In this document: positions 33,561 through 45,705 of the stretch, in pieces
How the letters are laid out: every line of letters begins with the position of its first letter
How positions within the stretch are numbered: position 1 is the first letter of the stretch
Assembly (NCBI GenBank): GCA_039602395.1
Contig: JBCNJP010000007.1
Span: 122,794,957 to 122,858,956, forward strand
Reading direction: 5' to 3'
From: Deinandra increscens subsp. villosa
Lineage: Eukaryota > Streptophyta > Magnoliopsida > Asterales > Asteraceae
DNA length: 64,000 nucleotides
Position numbers and translations under genes: made by a program
The notes under the pieces: model-generated
Databases searched by the model: none
What the model saw: only the letters and a program-made list of their open reading frames with translations
Told to the model about the DNA's origin: nothing

Positions 33561-34592
33561 AGAGAAATAATTTGAATTTAAATAGTAGAAGTGAGGAGTG
33601 GTTATTTAGCCCCACAACAAAAAGGAGTAGACTAATGGATATATCTACGTGAGTGTTTGGTCAGTCACATCATGCTTACAGAAACGCAACCTCTCCTATG
33701 TGAGTAGTGATTGTGAGGATTACGTGTGAGTGGAAATTACGATGTGAAAATTGCTTTAAGGTTAAATTGTTTTTTCTTGTTTACAAAATATTAAAATTTA
33801 ATATAATTACCATATAAAATTTAAAAATTTTATCCGCAAACAAAACATGCTACAACGTGGAGAAAGAAATATATTAACTTTTATTAAATACATATGTTTT
33901 AATCTAATTAACAAATAAATAGAATGAAATCCAATACACACTACTCTCTAGTCTACTTGTGTGAACAGACCAGCCCAACAATAGACTTGAGGTATGGGCT
34001 TTAAAAAAATTAAGCCTTCTATGATTGCCTACTACACTATCATAAATCATTCATTGTTAAATGGCTAGTTAGCTTGTTATAAGTTTTTCATTTAATATTT
34101 TAATTGGATTTTTTACCCTTAACACTAATATACTAATCTTTCTCGCATACAACCTCATTCACATAATAAAATTTATTATATGTAATAGAAAATAAAATAA
34201 TCTCCCACCCATCTTTGAACTCACCTATGGGCAACATATCCCAATACAACATGCCTAGCATGCGTCCTAAAAGTAATCGCAAAAGAAAAACGCTATAGAA
34301 AATGTTTTTTTTTAAATACACATTTCAGCTATACATACAAAATAATTCTAGATAAAATAGTTAGACCCGTTGGAACCATGTGGCCCAACAGAACTGTGAT
34401 ACTGTTCAAGACAACTTTATAAAACGAAAACTAAAAACAAAACGGGTTTTAAGAAAAACAAAAGAAATTAAATTATAAGTTGTCACGTTGCATTCATTCG
34501 ATTCGATGGAGCCACGTGGCCTAATAGGACTACTATACTATTTGATTTGGTTTGTAATTATATATAGAAAATTCAAATATATTTATGTCAAA

Positions 34593-34596
<4 letters not shown>

Positions 34597-34644
<48 letters not shown>

Positions 34645-34648
34645 TATA
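34597..34648. repeat. (TA)n microsatellite
   Basis: An almost uninterrupted TA run of over 40 bases that abuts the left end of the 4.6 kb TIR element. Similar TA tracts flank the other members of this element group. Confidence 0.9.
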
Positions 34649-35235
34649 GGTTTGGGTTCAACTAAAAAAACAATTAAACCTAAGAAGCATAGGATGCAAT
34701 CAGGAAATGACACGTGGAATGGATTCATATTAGAGCTTAGGGGCATAAATGTAATCTGTCAAAATACTAAATATAATCTTTAATCAGTTATGCTTACTTT
34801 TAGAAGGTTGTTACGTTTTCTCCTCAAACTAAAATTATGGCGTAAAGATAAATACGCAAACATTTACGTTCCAGAAAAAATACGCACACATTTAAGCTTC
34901 ATTATCAGACGATGGGAGAGAAAAACCTAACAGAAGAAAACGAACTCGATGGTTGATCAAGATTCAGGTTTATTCGTTTTTTATTTTGAACGCGGATAGT
35001 ATTTTATACCCTATTCGCGTTTTGCATTGTTGAATATCAATTGGATTCCAATCATTATTATTATCACATTACCGATTTCGCCACCGTTTGAATGAAATTT
35101 CTTAAATTAAGCATATGCGAATCTATATCTTACTTTCTAACTGTTCGTTTAGTGTTTTGATTTTGATCATTGTGTCTGAAAAATAAGTTTTGTTATATGT
35201 GAGTGTAATTGGTTCCATGAGCATCAGTTTATTTA

Positions 35236-35337
35236 TTTATTTTTAACGGCAAACTTTATTCAAAACGAGACTGGTAAGAAGCTAAAACTTCAAAAGTACA
35301 GAAATTATACATCGGAAAAGATCAATTAAAAAAACAC
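35236..35337 (-). mobile_element. LINE 3' tail fragment
   Basis: On the minus strand it ends GAATAAAGTTTGCCGTTAAAAA, preceded by CCAGTCTCGTTTT, and starts within X. The terminal TTTGCCGTTAAAAA is the same tail as that of the SINE at 27471, as expected if the SINE borrows LINE machinery. Confidence 0.5.
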
Positions 35338-35392
35338 CATCATAAATAAAATTAGCATATTCGTTGTATTGTTGTTTATAGACATGTTCGTT

Positions 35393-35594
35393 GTATTGTA
35401 TTAAGTTTCTGAGCATATTCTTTAATAGTCTGACAATCAAAATTTGCAAAGATTATGTGTTTGAGCATCAGTTAGATTTTACAAAAAGACTATGTATTGT
35501 ATTAAGTTTCTGAGCATATTCTTTAATAGTCTGACAATCAAAATTTGCAAAGATTATGTGTTTGAGCATCAGTTAGATTTTACAAAAAGACTAT
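35393..35594. repeat. 101-bp tandem duplication inside element X
   Basis: Two copies of a unit containing TTAAGTTTCTGAGCATATTC and ending AAAAAGACTAT, period 101 bases (35401 and 35502), apparently identical. Recent. Confidence 0.85.
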
Positions 35595-35683
35595 ACTGTG
35601 TTTTGCAGAGTGTTGTGTTATGTAGCATTATAGAAAAACTCCTTAAATTCATGATTAGAAAGTATTTATTTGTTGTGCTACAG

Positions 35684-35888
35684 ATATAATGTTAAAGTTT
35701 TACGAAGATATGATTCTAATGGTAAACGGTTGAAGTCAATGCGCGAACAAGCGATATCTCATAGCGGAAAGAAAGCAAGGAAATGCTCGAAGTGTCATGG
35801 TGTTCACCATGACGCCCGCAACCGTACGGTCGGTATCCAACAGCCTCAAGACACCAAAGCTCCATCTACATCTGGTTCCAACTCATAA
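35684..35888 (+). pseudogene. FAR1-like / MULE transposase C-terminal exon
   Basis: After a CTACAG acceptor the frame reads SNGKRLKSMREQAISHSGKK, then ARKCSKCHGVHHDARNR and a Gln/Ser-rich end. FAR1-related and MULE transposases end with a basic linker and a zinc knuckle of the CxxC...H....C type; here the last cysteine position reads Arg (HDARNR), so the knuckle is probably broken. No DDE or SWIM domain precedes it in X. Homology was judged by eye from the pattern, so confidence is moderate. Confidence 0.5.
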
Positions 35889-36024
35889 AGTCAACAGTCA
35901 TGATTTTTTACAATTTCACATATGCTTATTTTTATTTTTATATGGTTTGGATTACGAGGGTAATTATGCCATGATTTTATATACTTTTTAGTGTGTCAAC
36001 TGTGGGTCGGGGGTAATTGTGTGA

Positions 36025-36892
36025 GGTTCATCATCTCAGCATACTACGAGGTTCATTGTGTCAGGTTCATCATCTCAGCATACTATGGGTCGGGGGTAAT
36101 TGTGTCATGATTTTATATACTTTTCAGTGTGTCAATTGTGTCTCAAATATACTCTCTTTATATTTGATACAATGAGATTTTGTGTTTGATCACTTTAAAT
36201 TGTAATGTGTTATGATATCAAACCATTTTTTCAAATCTTACCGTATTGTGTCAATTTCATTAGGTCAGGCTTGTATATACTCTTATGTTTGCTCAGAGAA
36301 TATACACTTATAATCACAAGATAAAATTAAATGTGATTTGGTTCACAAACTTATGCATTTACATTTCAAGTTTAATCCTTTCCGGATGAACTATAACTTT
36401 CCGGAACAACTTTAATGATAAACTTATGTACAGGTACCAAGTTTATTACACCATTAAACCGTATCTCGGTTTTTGTTGTACCAAATGTGTGCATATGTTG
36501 TTCCATTTTCCCTTTCTTTCAGCTTCATCTTTTATGCAACATGAACATTGTGTCAGGTTCATCATCTCAGCATACTATGGGTCGGGTCAACTATTGTGTT
36601 ATGATTGTATATACTTTTAAGTGTGTTAACTGTCTTAAATATACCTTCTTTATATCTGATACAATGAAAGTTTGGTCACTTTAAATTGTAATGTGTTATG
36701 ATATCAAACAAAGTTTTCAAAATTTACCTTATTTTGTCATTTTCATTGTGTCAAACTTGTAGTTACTCTTAAGTTCACTCAGTATCTTATATACACTTAT
36801 ATTCACAAGATAAAATTAATTATGCAATTTCTATAATGTCAAAATGAGTATGTTATGATTTGGTTCACAAACTTATGCCCTTACATTTCAAA
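36025..36892. repeat. 492-bp-period tandem duplication inside element X
   Basis: The phrase CAGGTTCATCATCTCAGCAT starts two diverged units at about 36062 and 36554, each continuing through a region with GTAATGTGTTATGATATCAA and GGTTCACAAACTTATGC. A third truncated copy of the opening phrase lies at 36025. The words GTGTCA and TGTGTC recur throughout. Confidence 0.7.
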
Positions 36893-39260
36893 TTTCAAAA
36901 TAAATGTGCAGTTTTGTATAATGCATTGTGTCAGTGTCATTGTTTCAAGAATGTATATACTCTTCAGTGTTTCATATACAGTTCTACTTAAAAGAAACAA
37001 ATAAAATGTGCAGCTTTTGAATATCACCTTGACTGTTGTATGATATCAAACAGAAACTTCTGCCATACACGTCATTTCTAATTAATATACTTATATTTTT
37101 AAAGATCATAACATTTCCAAAATATCATAAGATAGATCACAAGACACAAACACAAAAATGTCTTTTGAACACAACCAAACAAGGGCAACCATGAAGTTAA
37201 TTCAACACAACCAACATTCCCAGCAACTAGTAGTATTACTAACTTATTATTAAAGATAATACCATCATCTATCATCCATGCTTACTAGCATTCTTCTCCA
37301 TATCTTAAGCCTGCCTTTAATCTTGTTCCGGTGTTTTAAGGTGTCGATCTTGATTCTTTCCCCCGTAAACTTAAAATTCAGTTGGGATGTTCCTTAACTT
37401 CAAGAATCACATCGAACCAAACCCCAAATCATCTACAACCTTAAGCCGATTGTTAGTTAGCGTGGCCACAACATATTTCTTGGAGTGTTGTGCGGATTGA
37501 TGCTTTCCCTCGTAAACTTTAAATGGATGGGTGCTCTAAGTATCCGCCTCACAATATTTGTCCCTCGGTGTGTCAGCATAAAGTCATCATCAGAACTACA
37601 TCCCGTATTTTCTACAATCAAGTTGTCAAAATATCAATAATTACAATGTTACTTGATTTTTAATATAGCGTGTCAACTTTTATTTTACTAGATATAACAT
37701 AATTGGGGTTTGACTTGAATTAAATCTTATAACCACCCGTATAAAAGGTAGTGTCCAAGATAGTGTGTGTTGGAAACATTATTCTGCCAGTTCTTCTAAA
37801 CTTTTCCAGCTAATGATAACTAGCACACTTTATGTTATTTGTGAAGTGTATACCTACTGTTTTCCGCTAATGATAACTAGCAAAGTGTGTGTTATTTAAT
37901 GTGTTAAGATCATTGTCACTAGATTTTTAAATATGTACGTTCCAATTTTTGTTATAGTACAAAACAATATCTTATTTGAAAATTCATAGTGTCTGCATCT
38001 AATGCGTTAGGATCATTGTTTCAGGTTAGTTGTGCCATGATCACTGTTTCAAGATCTTTGTGTCACGATCTTTGTAAATTCAGATATTGATACCAAAAGG
38101 CCAATCTGTGTCAAGATAACTTACAATTTTAGTTCTCCTTTCCACCTCCATTTCATTTCCAGTACTAGCATCTACATAAACAAAGCAAATAAAGGAGTTT
38201 TTTTATAGCTTACAAAAAGTGGTTTATATCTCATAACACACACATATCACTAAACACAACAACTTTTTTCTCTTAATCTGTACAAACATCGTGACATTCT
38301 TCGACATTTTCAACATTAACATTTGTTTGGTTTCTTTCCACATCAATCTTCTCGGTTTTTTGGTTCCCATCAGCAACAACAAAAACATATATATATATAT
38401 ATAGTTTTACCAATCCTTACAAAACCCAAACTAATGCATACGAATTTCACATAATCCAACATCGATAATGATCAGAAGCTCCCAATATAACAGATTCAAA
38501 AAATAAAAACTCACCATTTTCAGAGTCACCGCCGATTTAGCAATTCGCCCTTTTCTACTATGTGAATACTGTTGTTTCCTAACACATCAAGCTTCCTCTT
38601 TGTGCCGACTTCAACATTATTTGCCACATCTGACATTTTCCTATCCTTTATACCTTGATCCCTTCCTGCAACACACACAATGCAAACCGATGAACACAAT
38701 GAACATCAACAAAACCCGCTCTTAAATATCGTCACCATAAATAAATTTTCACGGATATAATGCATTGCGAATCGCTTGAATGCATCCATTATCCGATTTT
38801 GATTTACAAAATCCCGATTAGAAGCTCGTTGTGTTGCACATATCGGATTGGTGAGGCGGTTGTAGTTGGCAATGAAAGCAATGGGGTTTTGAAAAAAAAA
38901 ACACCATATCCATGGTGATTTAGGAAGAAAATGCAAACAGAAGGGGGAAACGTACAAAAGCAATCCATTATCTGATTTTGATTTTCAAAATCCGAATTTG
39001 AAGCTCGTTTGCGTATTTTGATTTTGGAGTACCAGCGACTTCTCCTCTCTTTCCTTCTATATCAGACGTACAAAAGACCTAATTGCCCCTCTTCACTTTC
39101 ACGCGCCTGATTTAATTAAAACAAACTTGCATTTTTAAAAGAAATTGATCCATACCCTTGATTGAAAGATCTAATGGTTGAAACTCTATCCTAGGCTTCT
39201 TAGACTTAGTAGTTATTTTAGAATAACTCAACTCTCTCTATATATATATATATATATATA

Positions 39261-39439
39261 GGGTTAGGTTCAAATGATAACTTTTTCTTTTGAGAACTTT
39301 TGAGAACCAATTTGGGCCACTAATTTTCAAGGGGGGAGCATTCAAATTCATGGGGGGGTTTTCCATATATATAAACTAGTGGCTAAGATTAGTTCTTTTT
39401 AGTTCTCAAACCCAATTAGTTCTCAAATGATCCTCTCCC
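39261..39439. mobile_element. Small TIR element at a TA tract, 179 bp
   Basis: Left GGGTTAGGTTCAAATGA, right (complement) GGGAGAGGATCATTTGAGAA. Flanked by TATATA runs. The close relative at 59007-59184 has the same length and ends. Confidence 0.7.
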
Positions 39440-39517
39440 TATATATATATATATATATAATTAATGATGATGATTAAGTAATTATTACAAACTATATACT
39501 ATTAGTCTATCACTAAC

Positions 39518-41255
39518 TCACTATACATTTAAATACTTTTATTGAACTGTAAACATGATATCCTACGTGACGGAACTTTTCTCAAAAAACAGAAACTAGT
39601 ACACAAAACCTATCCCATCACTAAAAAAAACATGCATAACTTATTCCTATAACCAAAAGGTCTCTGGTTACCTAGTAATAATATCATGATGTTAAATAAG
39701 GATAACTTTCCTTACGATAAGAATTCAAATCTTTTTAGTGTTAAAAAAAAAAACAGGATATCTTCTAACGGCGTTTGAAACTAGCCCAAAATCTCTAATG
39801 CCTGGAGGACCCTTACTGAGATGGGATTACAACCGTTTATATTGGATTTTACACTCCAGACTTGACTCACCAAGATATACCATCAAGGAGGAAACCACCA
39901 CTTACAAAAAACTCTCTTAATTCAAATTTGAACTTGAAAACTTAGGTGATGTTTGTTTTTTAAGAGGTAAAACGTCTACAGTCTGCGGACCACATCTGCA
40001 GACATCTGTAGAAGAAGAGGTGGACGAAACCTCTGCAGTCTGTAATAAGAAAACTGTTTGTTTTTTAACTTCTGCAAACTGCTAAAATAAACTAAAATTT
40101 AAATAGACTGTTTTTAAAACTTATAGTTAATAAAGTTATAAATATGTTTTATAAAAACTGTTTAAAAGACAGTTTTTAACAAAATTTAAAAACTTTTTTA
40201 AAAAAGTAAATGTTTAAAAACGTTTTTATAAATAACGGTTTAGATTTTTTTTTAAAAAATTGTTTAAAAAGCGTTTTTTAGAAATTGTATACAAAAGTTT
40301 TTTTAAAAACTATTTAAATTATTCTTTTTCAAAAATAACTGTTAAAAACATTTTTTTTAAATAAAACTTTATAAGAAGCGTTTTTTAAAAATCAAACATT
40401 TATAAAACACGTTTTTTAAAAATAAAACTTTATAAAAAAACGTTCTTGAAAAAACTATCTATAAAACCTTTTTAAAAAACGTCTTTATTAAACGTTTTTT
40501 ATAAAACGTCTTTATTAAACGTTTTTATAAAAACTGTTTACAAAGGTTTTTTTTTAAACAATTTAAAAACGTTTTTTTTAACTGTTTAACAAGTTTTTTT
40601 TAAAACTTTTTTAAAGGCGTTTAAAAAAATTTGGTTAAAGAAGTTTTTAAAAGCTGTTTAAAATACTTAAAAAGTTTTTAAAAAAGTTGTTTTTAGAAAA
40701 AAAACTTTAAAAAAACGTTTTTATAAAAAAAAACTATTTAGAATTTTTTTTTAAAAAAAAAACTTTGTTAAAAATGTTTGTTTATGAAAAAACAATTTAA
40801 ATAGATTGTTAGCAGATGTTAGAAGATGTCAGAAGTGTCTGGGCCACATCTGCACCAAGAAGATGACGCGCAGACATTTTTTAATGAAATGTCTTCAGAA
40901 AAACAAACAGTCTGCAGACCTAAATGTCTGCGCGTGGTCTGCCCGGCGCAGACATAACAGGGCAGAAGAACTTTTTCAGAAAAAACAAACACCACCTTAA
41001 TGTCTCCAAACTCTAACTAGCACATTATAATCTTAATATCTCCAAACTCTAACTATCACATCATAACGTTACCCTTTGATAAAATAATAATAATAATAAT
41101 AAAAAAGTAATAAATAAATAGGACGTTAAAAGAAACGGATTCCTACATACACTTTTGGTAAACTCATTACTCACCCCTTTTTACGTGATCATTTGACACA
41201 CGTCAATAGGTTCCACGAGCATTTATTGTTCAAACCAAGTTATTCTATTTATAAA
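39518..41255. repeat. Partial third copy of the peptide locus, B' (upstream part only)
   Basis: Matches 53690-54615 of B'' up to and including most of the TATA box, then stops exactly where a Helitron CTAG end begins (41256). It lacks the SINE present in B'' and contains a Harbinger element not in B''. No peptide exon follows. Confidence 0.85.
39945..40997. mobile_element. Harbinger-type element with low-complexity core, 1053 bp
   Basis: Termini GGTGATGTTTGTTTTTT and (complement) GGTGGTGTTTGTTTTTT, target duplication TTA (39942-39944, 40998-41000). B'' shows the empty site at about 54394. Subterminal regions share GTCTGCAGAC-type words. The core (about 40100-40800) is an irregular series of short A/T runs around ACGTTTTT/AAAAACG. 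No transposase. Confidence 0.85.
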
Positions 41256-43374
41256 CTAGTATTTAAAACCCGTGCATCGCACGGCTATGGTTAAAAATAT
41301 ATATAAAAATAAAACAATAATATTAACAATGGTAAATTTCATTCACTTATGAAAATTAAACAAAACAATTAAGTTTTAAAGTATACGAAATACATGTTTG
41401 CGGTGGTGGATAAAAGCCAATTTAGTATTTTATTCGGGTTGCATTTAGGTGTTGATTATATTACATGTAAAACCTTTGATTTGAAGATGCTAACCATACC
41501 ATTTACGTCCCATTTACAAAAGGTGCTGATTATATTGTTGAAGCTATATACATCCCATTTATAAAAGTTTGTATTATTCTTGCTTTTCTGAATGAGTACC
41601 ATTTCTGCATCAGTTAAGATGACCATCATCATGTTTTCAACTTAACTATCCATCTACAAAAAGAACATGAAGATATACTAAAAGCATGCACTAATAGCTA
41701 AATAAAGCATATTAAGGTAACCATGTAAATGTAAATGGAATGAAATAATTACCGAACATTAGCAAGTGTAGAGACTATTATTCCACACAAAATTAATTGA
41801 GACCTAAAACAAAAGTTGCATCAACAAATAAATATATTATAATTCCATAGAATTTTTTTTTTAAATAAGCATCAATATATCAAAACCTATGCTTATAACA
41901 CCATCCAAACAAAGATTTACATCATCAATTGCATGTAAAAAAAATAAAAAAATAGAGTACTTTCAAATTAGAAGCAACTAAAACAAAATCCAACACCTGC
42001 AAACCATTAGAGAAAAGAACCTTAGACAATTACAATTCGAAGAAAATGTAAGTATTTATATGTATAAAACTTAACCTTAGGATAAGTAAAACTCAGATTT
42101 CAATCTCAACTTTTCATATATAAGCAATCATAGCATTTGGAGATGGACAACCTCAATCCAAATTAAAAATAAATAAAAAACCAACAAAGAAACCATTCAG
42201 TTTTCAATTTCAACTCAAGTTAGACTACGCCGAAGAAAAATAATAAAAAAAACCCTGCAAAATACATTCATATAACATAACAATAAACATTTCACCCAAC
42301 ACCTTCTAGGAAACCTTCTAAACTTTGGATCAAGCAACTGACTTAATTTTTTTGCAATTAAGGTTTGATTTTATATAAGTATCATAAGATTTTATCACTA
42401 AAGAACCATGGCACTACCTTTCTCCCCGAAAAAAACATTAGAATCATATTAATTTAATTCCGAAACATTTCAATGGGATAGAACTTATAAACTCTGATCT
42501 ATACAATTTATTAACCACTTATGGAGCCCAAAATGCTCTAACCATCTTATCTTTCTATCATTAAACATAATCATCAACCTCGTTAGCTAATTTTCCACAA
42601 TCCAGTCAACCTCCGAGTCTAACACCATCTCCAATTGGTCCTAAGACAACAAAGACAACAACAAAAGTCGATTATTGTAAATTTGTTTCAAAACATTTGA
42701 AAAACCAAGTTGTTCAAGATCGTAAAGATAGAGACTTGGCTGACGAACCTACATATTATGTTCACATATTATAATATCCACATGTGTATCTACATAATAT
42801 ATGGACATATTGATGATCAAAATAGCAATCCTGTTACATATACACCAAATGACATCTCCAAAAAGAACCTGTTTGGAAGTAGAGACATACATACCTGCAA
42901 CATAAATATTTGAAATTACTTGAACATATACACAAAACTCATTAGAAACCAACCAACCAACCAACCTAACAACAAATCTGGCTACATTTTGCAACTTGAA
43001 AATTTTGATTAGTTTTTATTGTATTTAATGTTCAGCTCCTTTATGTTGCAAAAGAGGATAATGGAGTTTTATCAATTGGTCATGAACCATGATGTCTATC
43101 AACCTTTCCTTCTTCCTGACACTGTTTCAAGATCATATAACAAATAGAACTCTCTTACTGGATTTTCCTTTGTTCATTAGTCTATTTCATGTTGTACGTT
43201 CTACATCTGCACGAAATGGTTGTGTCATGAAATCAATAATGTCAAATATATAACAAAACTCAAGAAATCACAACGAAACCAAAGAAATCGCTTTGTATTC
43301 AAACCTAAACGAAGCATATGCAACACCTCAATTGATTATGAAAGCATTCGTTCACCATCTAATGGCTTCCTAAA

Positions 43375-43575
43375 AACAATTTCACTAAAGTCTTTGCTAG
43401 TTATAAGGTGTTTTGACCATTTCACGTCTTCTAGTAACAACTTCACTAAAGTTTTTGCCAGCTATAAGGTGTTCTGACCATTTCAGTAAAACTCTTGCCA
43501 GCCATAACAAATTATTACACTAAAACATCAGACCGTTTCACTAAAGCTTTTGTCAGCTATAAAGTGTTCAGACCT
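43375..43575. repeat. Degenerate tandem repeat in Helitron 1
   Basis: About four copies of a phrase like TTCACTAAAG(T/C)(C/T)TTTG(C/T)(C/T)AG followed by TATAAGGTGTT(T/C)TGACC, with a period of roughly 50-65 bases. Confidence 0.6.
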
Positions 43576-44221
43576 GAATCTTGGAGATATTTTAGCAAAT
43601 TACGTAAAGAAAATAACTTAAAACAAAATAACTTAACCTACTAAATTTTCAAGATAATTATATATTGAACTTCAATTACCCAAAAATGACACCAACAATT
43701 GAGATATCTGAAGTGAAAAAGCGGTTCTGTAAAATAAAACAAAACAACAAAATTAAATAATTAACTTAGATTTCTGGTTCGTATTTTTTTTTATTACTGA
43801 TAATGCAAAGATCAACAAACAATACTATTTGAACACAAAATGTGCCAAATTCAAGTAATATTTATTTTGTGCATTAAAGCAAAAGCTATTCAAAGAACCC
43901 GGTATAATCCATTCTGATATGACTTGAATTGAAAATCAATGAATGGTTTGATCAAAATAGTGTTATTAATCTAAGGGCTGCAATTAAAAGCTGCATTTTT
44001 TACATAATGTTTTGTTTTTTATTAAATTGAAAAGGGCAAATCTGTCATTTAACAAACCCACATAAAACCCACCTTCATTTAAAAAAGTCCATAACTTTTT
44101 TATACATTGTCGGATTTTTATAAAAATTGCACCATTAAAGTCATCGCATTTTTATCTTTAATTTGATTATAGTCTCGACATTTTTTATTATCGTTTTCTC
44201 AGACGTGCGATGTAGCACTAG

Positions 44222-44640
44222 TGTTACAACTACTAACATCAGTGTTATAACTATTAACAATAACAAAATTACATCCATACAATGATAACCAAAAGCATTG
44301 ATGCTTCTACTAAAGTACAACTGCATATGCATATATTACAACCTACAAATGCATTAATATGCATATAAAACACTGATGTTATAACCATTAACAGTGGTAT
44401 GATGATCAGTAAACACCGGTGCTATCAAGATAGAACAAAAAAAATCAAATGTACAACTAAATATACACACACTACAACCTGCAAAAGCATCAAGGTTCAA
44501 CAAAAACACAACTAAAACACTGATTCTATATCCATTAATAGTGGTGCGATGATTAGTAATACCGGTGTTACAAAGATTGAACGAAAAGATAATCAAATGT
44601 ACAACTAAATATACACATATTACAAACTAAAAGACACCAA
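44222..44640. repeat. About 145-bp tandem repeats in Helitron 1
   Basis: Three diverged units, the clearest pair at about 44368-44514 and 44515-44640, sharing AAAACACTGAT, ACCGGTG(C/T)TA, AATCAAATGTACAACTAAAT and a TACAACC/TACAAAC phrase. Confidence 0.6.
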
Positions 44641-45133
44641 ATGTACAACTAAAATTGCATATATTACAATCTACAAAGACTTGTATAAAAAAATATAGCC
44701 AAAGCTTTGAATTTTTTATGCAAAAACTTCTTAATCTTTGTGGAAATAAGCAAGAACATCACGATTACAACCATATATATGAAAATTTTGCAGGCTCAAA
44801 TGTTAAAATCGTGGATTTAAATAACAAAACAGGTTCAAATAAAATTTGATGCGAACGTGGATTTAAATTCATGCACTTAAACCTGTTCAAACAAAATAGG
44901 TTCAAAACACTTAAAATGTTAAAATCTACAAAAAGTTAAAAATAAAAAAGAATTCATGCTAAAAAATCGTGGATTTAAATAACAAAACAGGTTCAAATGG
45001 ATAAGAATTTGCAGACTAATGGATTTAAACAAAAAAGGATTTGATTTGATATTCCCCCAAGCATCCTATCAGTCCAACCATAAAAACATGAAGAAAACCA
45101 AACAGATCTGTAAACCTCAAGCTCGAGAAACTC

Positions 45134-45259
45134 CTAATGATGTAAGTGATGATTTGGAGCGTGTGGCGGTAAAATCGGCGTGACAGAAGCTGCCGGCGCC
45201 GGAGAAGACGGACAACAGGGATAAGAACTGGGAGACGACACGGCGGCGGCGGCCGTCAT
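45134..45259 (-). other. GC-rich Ala/Pro-rich 41-codon frame, possible captured exon
   Basis: Starts ATG at 45259, reads MTAAAAVSSPSSYPCC and ends APNHHLHH before TAG at 45134. It stands out from AT-rich surroundings, as captured coding first exons in Helitrons often do. No family recognised and no splice partner identified. Confidence 0.25.
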
Positions 45260-45705
45260 CGCCACCAAGTGGTCGTCATCGTCATCGACGGTAATCGGTG
45301 ATTGTGGTTGCTACTTTCCGGCATCGTGAGCGATTCACACTTACTTGCCTATATAAATCGCCAATGCCGAAGAAATCTGGGTAGTAATCAGAATCTGTTC
45401 GAAGAACGACATCAAACTAAAGAACAATCGAGAAGATGACTTTGATGAAGTGGGGGAAATGAATCTTGAGATTGAGAGAAGTAATGAAAGATAAGAAATT
45501 TGGGGAAATTGGATGTTGACCGATCTTTAGGACAGAGAAATAGATATATGTATTTTACATATTTGCCCCTGATTAAATTATAGCCACAACTTTATCACAG
45601 TCTTTCTCATTCATTGGATCAAAAACAGGAGTAAGGAGATGAAGTTAATTGGTTAATCCTCCAAGGTTGGGTTATTATTTGTTCACATTTCCATATATAT
45701 ATATA

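Larger units (their letters stand above)
30561..34512. repeat. Segmental duplication A'
   Basis: Second copy of 24525-28858. Its left edge joins the copied locus B at the word TATCACTCATTC, inside rsmE intron 2 sequence, so exons 3-8 were not copied. It contains exons 1-2 of the gene, a dead Copia fragment and a 593-bp MITE missing from A. Confidence 0.9.
34649..39237. mobile_element. Large TIR element X (MULE-like), about 4.6 kb
   Basis: Bounded by (TA)n on both sides. Imperfect inverted ends share CTAAGAAGC(A/C)TAGGAT about 45 bases in from each side. The interior holds a FAR1/MULE-like zinc-knuckle exon (35684-35888), tandem duplications (35393-35594, 36111-36892) and a LINE tail insertion. 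A short possible first exon (ATG at 34951, ending at a GGTTTA donor) sits near the left end, as in a transposon that lost its catalytic exons. The target duplication is hidden in the TA tract. Superfamily assignment rests on the zinc knuckle and is tentative. Confidence 0.5.
41256..45705 (-). mobile_element. Helitron 1 (non-autonomous), right border uncertain
   Basis: On the minus strand the 3' end reads CCGTGCGATGCACGG hairpin, a spacer, then CTAG at 41259-41256, followed by host T (complement of 41255). It cuts the B' promoter at its TATA box. No Rep/helicase coding sequence. The 5' end is not resolved: the sequence near 45660-45700 (minus: ATATGGAAATGTGAAC) looks like a Helitron start, but the expected TC was not found next to the TA tract where Helitron 2 landed. 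Contains tandem repeats and a GC-rich 41-codon minus-strand frame (45134-45259). Confidence 0.6.
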
